Source: Georgenia ruanii
Lineage (GTDB): Bacteria; Actinomycetota; Actinomycetes; Actinomycetales; Actinomycetaceae
Assembly: GCF_009193175.1 (NCBI RefSeq)
Contig: NZ_VUKE01000019.1
Span: forward strand, 19,837-83,836
Direction: 5' to 3'
DNA length: 64,000 nt
A program made the translations under genes and the position numbers. Shown one piece after another: positions 59,479 to 64,000 of this stretch (positions within the stretch are counted from its first letter, which is position 1; each line of letters begins with the position of its first letter). The notes under the pieces were generated by a model, which had not been told where the DNA came from, did not search any database, and saw only the letters and a program-made list of their open reading frames with translations.

Positions 59479-60966
59479 TCAGGCGTAGCGGCGACGGAAG
59501 TCCTCCTCGAGCTCCTCCAGCGAGCGCTCGGAGGTCTCCGGGATGAGCCGCCAGGCGAAGACGATCGCCCCGGCGTTGACGACGGCGAAGAGCAGGAACG
59601 TCGCCGCCCCGCCGACGCCGTCGACGAGGACCGGGAACGTGAAGGAGATCGCCGCGTTGACGCACCAGTGCAGGAAGACGGCGATGCCCATGCCGAGCCC
59701 GCGCATGCGCAGGGGGAAGACCTCCGAGAGCATCACCCACGTGACCGGCGAGAGGGCCGCCTGCTGGAAGAGCAGGAACAGCAGCATGAACGCCAGGACG
59801 GCGTAGCTGGCGCCGAGCGGGGGCACCCGGCCCGCGGCGAGCGCCGGCTCGACCGCGATGGCGAACACCGCGCCGAGGGCGAGCAGCGCGAGCAGGATGC
59901 CGCCCTGGCCGACCAGCAGCATCGTCCGGCGGCGCACCCGCCGCACGATCTGCAGGCCCAGGACGGCGGCCAGCACGGACACCACGCCGTTGGCGATGGT
60001 GGCGGTCAGCGCCGCGTCGGTGGCCAGCCCGGTGAGCTCGAGCAGCGTGGGGGCGTAGTACATGATCGTGTTGACCCCGCTGACCTGCTGGATGACGGCG
60101 ACGCCGATCCCCACCACCATCAGCCGCCGGATCCAGGGGGCTCGCAGGTCGCGCCAGCCGAGCCCGCGGGCGGCGGTCTCGGCGTCGGCGACCCCGACCA
60201 TCTCGAGCAGCTCGCCCACGGCGTCGTGGCCGGCGGGCCGGGTGCGCCGCAACGTGGTCAGGGCCTCGCCGTAGCGCCCGCGGGCGGCGAACCACCGGGA
60301 GGTCTCCGGCACCCGGTGCACGAGCACCCACAGCACCACGGCGGGCACCGACGCCAGCGCGAGCATGTACCGCCAGGTGTGAGGGCCCTCCACGGTGTGC
60401 GCCAGGACCGCGTTGAGCGTGTAGGCGAGCAGCTGGCCGGTGACGATCATCAGCTGGTCGGCCGCCACGTAGCTGCCGCGGGACTCCTTGGGCGCCAGCT
60501 CGGCGAGGAAGACCGGCACGGTCGCCGACGCCCCGCCGACGGCCAGACCGAGGACCACCCGGGCGGCCACCATCGTGCCCAGCCCGGGCGCGAGCGCCGT
60601 GCCCGCCGCACCGAGGGTGAAGACGACGGCCAGGACCAGGAGGGTGCGCCGTCGGCCGTGGCGGTCGGAGAACCGGCCGCTGACCATGGCGCCGACGGCG
60701 GCGCCGATGAGCAGCGAGGACGTCACGAGGCCCTCGGTCGCGGGCGTGAGCGCGAGCCCGCCCGCCGCCTCCGGCCGGGCCATGTACGGCAGGGCACCGG
60801 CGATGACGCCGGTGTCGTAGCCGAAGAGCAGCCCGCCGAGGGTGATGACGACGGCGGCGAGCCGGGTGCGCAGGGGCGTCACCGGGGCACCGGCCTCCGG
60901 CAGGGCCTGGAGACGGTCACGGGTGACCGTCCGTGTCGTCGTCCGGTCGGGTGCCGCCGCTCCCAC
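59479..60966 (-). CDS. MFS sugar porter (sugar:H+ symporter)
   Basis: A 495-aa sugar porter family member with 12 helices. Signatures are GGLLFGYDTGVIAGALPYM in helix 1, GRFSDRHGRRRTLL (A-motif), RVVLGLAVGGASATVPVFLAELAPKESRG, PETSRWF in the central loop, QQVSGVNTIMYYAPT in helix 7 and RLIPETSERSLEELEE at the C-terminus. The GTG start has AAAGG 6 nt upstream. It imports a monosaccharide or polyol with protons; the substrate is unknown. It is a single gene, read leftward, ending 190 bp from the small helical protein. Confidence 0.93.
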   Translation of the reverse strand: MGAAAPDRTTTRTVTRDRLQALPEAGAPVTPLRTRLAAVVITLGGLLFGYDTGVIAGALPYMARPEAAGGLALTPATEGLVTSSLLIGAAVGAMVSGRFSDRHGRRRTLLVLAVVFTLGAAGTALAPGLGTMVAARVVLGLAVGGASATVPVFLAELAPKESRGSYVAADQLMIVTGQLLAYTLNAVLAHTVEGPHTWRYMLALASVPAVVLWVLVHRVPETSRWFAARGRYGEALTTLRRTRPAGHDAVGELLEMVGVADAETAARGLGWRDLRAPWIRRLMVVGIGVAVIQQVSGVNTIMYYAPTLLELTGLATDAALTATIANGVVSVLAAVLGLQIVRRVRRRTMLLVGQGGILLALLALGAVFAIAVEPALAAGRVPPLGASYAVLAFMLLFLLFQQAALSPVTWVMLSEVFPLRMRGLGMGIAVFLHWCVNAAISFTFPVLVDGVGGAATFLLFAVVNAGAIVFAWRLIPETSERSLEELEEDFRRRYA

Positions 60967-61041
60967 GATGCGCCTTTCGTCGTCCGCCGTTGCCTCGCCC
61001 CGCCACGGATCCGGACCGCCACGGAAGGCATTCGAGTCTAA

Positions 61042-61182
61042 GCGGCGCGGCCAGGGCCCTCGGGCGGCCTTGCGAACCCGGCCCTGTCGGACAAGGCCAT
61101 CACGGTGCTGGACCCCTACCTCGAGCGCGACGAGCTGGGCGTCAAGAGCGGCAAGGGGTTCTACGACCACGGCGGGAAGTAG
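61042..61182 (+). pseudogene. Remnant of 3-hydroxyacyl-CoA dehydrogenase (C-terminus only)
   Basis: The + strand reads NPALSDKAITVLDPYLERDE then LGVKSGKGFYDHGGK and a stop at 61180-61182. LGxKSGxGFYDY is the C-terminal signature of 3-hydroxyacyl-/3-hydroxybutyryl-CoA dehydrogenases. An in-frame TAA at 61039-61041 cuts it off upstream and there is no start codon, so only about 46 codons survive. It lies in the gap next to the sugar porter promoter and is too short for function. Its origin, by deletion or by insertion of the sugar porter gene, is unknown. Confidence 0.75.
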
Positions 61183-61302
61183 CGACCCCCGACCGCGGAG
61201 GTAGCGGACCACCACCGGCCTCTCCGGATGCGGACGCCTCCGCCCGCCCCCACACTGACCGCACCGACCTGCACGCGCGGGTCCCGAGGGAAGGAACGGC
61301 GC

Positions 61303-61539
61303 ATGGGTATCGGAGGCGGCATCTTCCTCATCGTCGTCGGGGCGATCCTGGCGTTCGCGGTGTCCGACGGCATCGCGGGGGTCGACCTGACGATGGTCGG
61401 CTACATCTGCATGGCGGCGGGCCTCGTCGCCCTGGTCGTCGCGCTGATCATGAACCGCCAGCGCACGAACACCACGCACACCGAGTACGTCGAGCGGCGC
61501 GACGACCACCGCATCCGCGGACCCGAGGGCACGCTCTGA
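61303..61539 (+). CDS. DUF6458 family small membrane protein
   Basis: A 78-aa protein of two helices: MGIGGGIFLIVVGAILAFAVSDGIAGVDLTMVGYICMAAGLVALVVALIM, then a basic tail with NTTHTEYVERRDDHRIRG. This is the standard architecture of DUF6458, a small actinobacterial membrane family of unknown function. The ATG has AAGGAACGG upstream. It is monocistronic, between the dehydrogenase remnant and the App1-type gene. Confidence 0.88.
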   Translation: MGIGGGIFLIVVGAILAFAVSDGIAGVDLTMVGYICMAAGLVALVVALIMNRQRTNTTHTEYVERRDDHRIRGPEGTL

Positions 61540-61673
61540 CGCCTGACGGCGAGGCGGGGCTGAGGCTCGACGGCGGGGCCGGGCGATCCTGGACGGGCGC
61601 CCGGCCCCGGCCGTGCCCGCCCCGGGCCGCGGCGCGGCGGGCGGCCGCCCGAGCCCGGCGCCCGGGCGCCGTC

Positions 61674-61679
61674 TAGGGT
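61674..61679 (+). promoter_or_regulatory. -10 element of probable leaderless App1-type gene promoter
   Basis: TAGGGT ends 7 nt before the GTG at 61687 without any ribosome site between. Confidence 0.5.
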
Positions 61680-61686
61680 GTCAGCC

Positions 61687-62877
61687 GTGGCACTGTCCCG
61701 AATCGGCATGGCGGTCGACGACGCGATCAACCGCCGCAGCGTGCGCTACCTGCGCAAGAAGGGCTGGCGGCCGCGCACGATCGGGCTGACCGGCTACGGC
61801 TCGGTCCACAGCGTCCACGTGCTCGGCCGCGTCCTCATGGCCGACCCGACCAGCCCGCCCGACGACGAGATCACCCCGGTCGGGCCGATCAACGTCGCCG
61901 GCGAGGCGAAGCGCGGCTGGCGCGCGTTCTTCACCGCCCAGGTCGGCTACCTGCCCGTCGTCGTGCGAGCCGGGGACCAGGAGGTGCACACGACGACCGA
62001 CCGCGGGGGGTACATCGACGTCATCGTCCGCGACCACGGCCTGGCCCCGGGCTGGCACGACGTGACGATCGAGGCCCGCGCGGCGGAGCCGGCCAGGGCG
62101 CGGGTGCTCGTCGTCGACCCGGAGGTGCGCGCCGGGATCGTCTCGGACGTCGACGACACGATCATGGTCACGATGCTCCCCCGCGCCCTGCTGGCGGCGT
62201 GGAACACGTTCGTGCGCCACACCAACGCCCGCAAAGCGGTGCCCGGCATGGCCGAGCTGTACCGCACGGTGCTGCAGGACGCGCCCACCGCGCCGGTGTT
62301 CTACCTGTCCACCGGCGCGTGGAACGTGGTGCCCACGCTGCGCGGGTTCATGCGCCAGCACGGCTACCCCGACGGCCCCATGCTCATGACCGACTGGGGG
62401 CCGACCAACACGGGGCTGTTCCGTTCCGGCATCGAGCACAAGCGCACCCAGCTGCGCAACCTCATGATCACGTTCCCGCAGATCCGGTGGCTGCTCGTGG
62501 GCGACGACGGGCAGCACGACCCGATGATCTACGACGACGTCGCGCGCGAGCACCCCCGGCACGTCTCGGCCATCGCCATCCGCGAGCTCTCCCCCACCGA
62601 GCAGGTGCTCTCCCACGGCACGCCCGAGGCGATCGAGGAGCCGGACCCGCGCCGCAGCGCCAACGCCGAGCACGGCGTGCCGACGGTGAAGGGGCGCGAC
62701 GGGTACGAGCTGGCCCGGGAGCTGCCCGAGCTGCTGGTGGCCCGGCGCAACGAGCGGATCGCCCAGGAGGAGGCGGAGCGGCGCGAGGCCGCCGAGCGTC
62801 AGGAGACCCCGGACCGCCGGCAGGCCGCCGACGGCCGGCAGGCCGCGGAGCGCCGGCAGGCGCAGCGGGCGCGTTAG
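61687..62877 (+). CDS. App1-type phosphatidate phosphatase-domain protein (DUF2183)
   Basis: A 396-aa protein from the leaderless GTG. The catalytic domain (about 90-290) is of the App1 HAD type: VSDVDDTIMVTML (DxDxT), GMAELYRTVL, VFYLSTGAWNVVPTLRGFMRQHGYP, MLMTDWGPT, HKRTQLRNLMITFPQIRWLLVGDDGQHDPMIYDDVAREHP and AIAIREL. The first 90 residues form a beta-rich domain. The last 60 are charged repeats (RRQAADGRQAAERRQA). Eukaryotic App1 dephosphorylates phosphatidate; the bacterial substrate is unknown. No membrane helix is visible. Confidence 0.88.
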   Translation: MALSRIGMAVDDAINRRSVRYLRKKGWRPRTIGLTGYGSVHSVHVLGRVLMADPTSPPDDEITPVGPINVAGEAKRGWRAFFTAQVGYLPVVVRAGDQEVHTTTDRGGYIDVIVRDHGLAPGWHDVTIEARAAEPARARVLVVDPEVRAGIVSDVDDTIMVTMLPRALLAAWNTFVRHTNARKAVPGMAELYRTVLQDAPTAPVFYLSTGAWNVVPTLRGFMRQHGYPDGPMLMTDWGPTNTGLFRSGIEHKRTQLRNLMITFPQIRWLLVGDDGQHDPMIYDDVAREHPRHVSAIAIRELSPTEQVLSHGTPEAIEEPDPRRSANAEHGVPTVKGRDGYELARELPELLVARRNERIAQEEAERREAAERQETPDRRQAADGRQAAERRQAQRAR

Positions 62878-62892
62878 CGGCCCGTCCGGCAC

Positions 62893-63099
62893 CTACCCGC
62901 CCAGCGCGGTGCGCGCCGCCAGCAGCAGGACGGCGGTGCCGCCGAGCGCCGCCGTCCACCGCCGCCCGCGGGGCCCGGCGAGGAACCGCCCGAGCGTCGC
63001 GCCGGCACCGGCCAGCAGCAGCTGCCAGCTGGCCGAGGCGACCAGCGCGCCGACCACGAACGCCGCTCGCTCGCCGAGCCCGGCTGAGCCCTGATCCAC
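62893..63099 (-). pseudogene. LysE-family exporter, 3' remnant cut by an insertion sequence
   Basis: About 60 residues (GLGERAAFVVGALVASASWQLLLAGAGATLGRFL, then WTAALGGTAVLLLAARTALGG) match the last two helices of a LysE/RhtB-type exporter, a family of about 200 aa. The N-terminal two thirds are missing. The homology ends near 63090, exactly where IS1380-type sequence begins. A chance GTG at 63099 gives an open frame, but the protein would be non-functional. Confidence 0.72.
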
Positions 63100-63229
63100 C
63101 GACGTTGCCGTTTGTCGCTGATCGGGTGAGGTGATGGGGGCGAGCAGGTCCGAGGCGTGGTGGGGCTGCCGGTCTGCGCCGGCTCTTCCACTTCGGGTTC
63201 CTCGGGTCGTGCCCGCTGGGGCTGGGTGG

Positions 63230-64000
63230 TCAGGACGCGGCCGTCGGTGGCGGTCCGGTCGCGGCGGTGTGGAGGGCGGTCCAGTGCTCGGCCCAGGGCC
63301 AGCGGCTGGGCAGGTGCAGGATCAGCCGGCGGCCCGTGGCGGCGATGCGGGCAGGGACGTTGATGATCCGGCGACGCACGGTCGCCCACCGGGCGGTGGC
63401 CATGTCGGCGGCGACAGTGGCGGCACGGGCGATGTTGAACGCGATCGTGGCCGTGGCCACCCAGGCCGCGTTCGCGGCGTACTTCCCCGAGGGCAGGTGG
63501 GCCAGCGGCCCGTCCTTGAGCTCGGCGATGACCTGCTCGACGATCGCGTGGCCGCGGTGACGCTGATCGGCCTCGACCGTGTCCAGGGTCGAGTTGGTGA
63601 TGAACGCGTGGTGGCGGTAGGCCGCGAACAGCTCGCCCTGCTCGCTGCCGTCGGAGGCCAGGGGCTGGAGCCGTCTGACGCGCCGCACGATCAGCCGGCA
63701 GGGCACGTGCTCGGCCTTGCGGCGGGAGGTGAACGCGACGAAGGGGACCTCGGCGACCTCGGCGTCGGAGACCCAGCGCTGCTCGGTCTCCTCCCAGACC
63801 GCGTGGGGGTACTTGATCGGGGTCCAGGCGTCCTCGTCGATGCCCGCGATGGTCGCCTTGACCTGCGGGTCCATCCGCGCGGTCACCGAGAACCACACCC
63901 CGTGCCGCAGCGCGGTGCCGACGAAGGCGTGGCCGTAGTACGCCGAGTCCGCCCGACACAGCACCCGGCCGCTCACGCCCGCAGCGCGGGCAGTCCCCAG
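63230..64000 (-). mobile_element. IS1380-family insertion sequence, transposase C-terminal part (cut by window edge)
   Basis: The frame is open leftwards from base 64000 to the stop at 63230, giving 256 residues of the C-terminal part of an IS1380-type DDE transposase: RADSAYYGHAFVGTALRHGVWFSVTARMD, AWTPIKYPHAVWEETEQRWVSDAEVAEVPFVAFTSRRK, FAAYRHHAFITNSTLDTVEADQRHRGHAIVEQVIAELKDGPLAHLPSGKYAANAAWVATATIAFNIARA. The E in HAIVEQVIAELKDG is the last catalytic residue. Non-coding IS sequence extends to about 63090, where it has disrupted a LysE-family gene. The N-terminal half, including the first catalytic Asp, lies outside the window. No mutation is visible in this part. Confidence 0.88.

Overview
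The window is very GC-rich (about 73-75% by eye). It has actinobacterial-style genes with GTG starts, 4-bp ATGA/GTGA overlaps and several apparently leaderless promoters. Gene content points to a Micrococcales-type actinobacterium: RNase Z, SerS, PheA, DUF5926, DUF6458, an actinobacterial LexA box and gas vesicle genes. A Georgenia- or Cellulomonas-like host is only a guess. No rRNA, CRISPR array, prophage or complete transposon was found. One IS1380-family element is cut by the right edge.

Layout. 0-4.6 kb: the start of a LuxR-type regulator, RNase Z, maleylacetate reductase, a coiled-coil protein, a small orphan gene behind a perfect LexA box, and a DUF2231 membrane protein. 4.8-9.8 kb: a three-gene operon (88-aa orphan, DUF4386 membrane protein, medium-chain oxidoreductase) preceded by a cluster of TGTGGTGA half-sites, with a large MalT/LAL-type LuxR regulator next to it. 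10-12.5 kb: a short UvrA-like ATPase. 12.6-19.8 kb: a gas vesicle operon read leftwards and bracketed exactly by tRNA-Arg(ACG) and tRNA-Ser(GCT). The gene order is Y-like, SRPBCC (Z-like), gvpA, gvpF, gvpG, gvpO, a GvpA-family protein with a zinc ribbon, a GvpA-family protein fused to two PH/GRAM-like modules, gvpK, gvpL. The two GvpA-family fusions are the most unusual coding features here.

20-27 kb: DUF2784, tRNA-Ser(TGA), a quinone oxidoreductase, and an alpha-glucoside-type ABC importer (binding lipoprotein plus two permeases) with an AGE-family epimerase. 27-35 kb: housekeeping and envelope genes (HAD phosphatase, serS, diacylglycerol-kinase-like protein, pheA, a large membrane protein, a GT2 glycosyltransferase). 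35-41 kb: a MarR regulator divergent from a secreted soluble PQQ glucose dehydrogenase, then DUF5926, a rhodanese and phosphoglucomutase. 41-48 kb: a frameshifted GNAT, a yeast-type cytosine deaminase, an MFS exporter, pyruvate:quinone oxidoreductase and a polar amino acid ABC importer.

48-55 kb: a sugar-acid catabolic region with gluconokinase, a FadR-type GntR regulator, a gluconate permease, L-idonate 5-dehydrogenase, a mannitol/fructuronate-type dehydrogenase and mannonate dehydratase. Two similar CAAARGT-N3-ACYT operators, one at gntP and one at the manD promoter, suggest a single regulon. With the glucose dehydrogenase at 36 kb, this gives a plausible route from periplasmic glucose oxidation to gluconate uptake and phosphorylation. 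55-64 kb: TauE/SafE, a CDF-like transporter, a glycoside hydrolase, stress and hypothetical genes, a sugar MFS porter, a 3-hydroxyacyl-CoA dehydrogenase remnant, DUF6458, an App1-type phosphatase, a LysE remnant and the IS1380 transposase.

All functional names come from reading protein motifs and recalling families. No database search was run.
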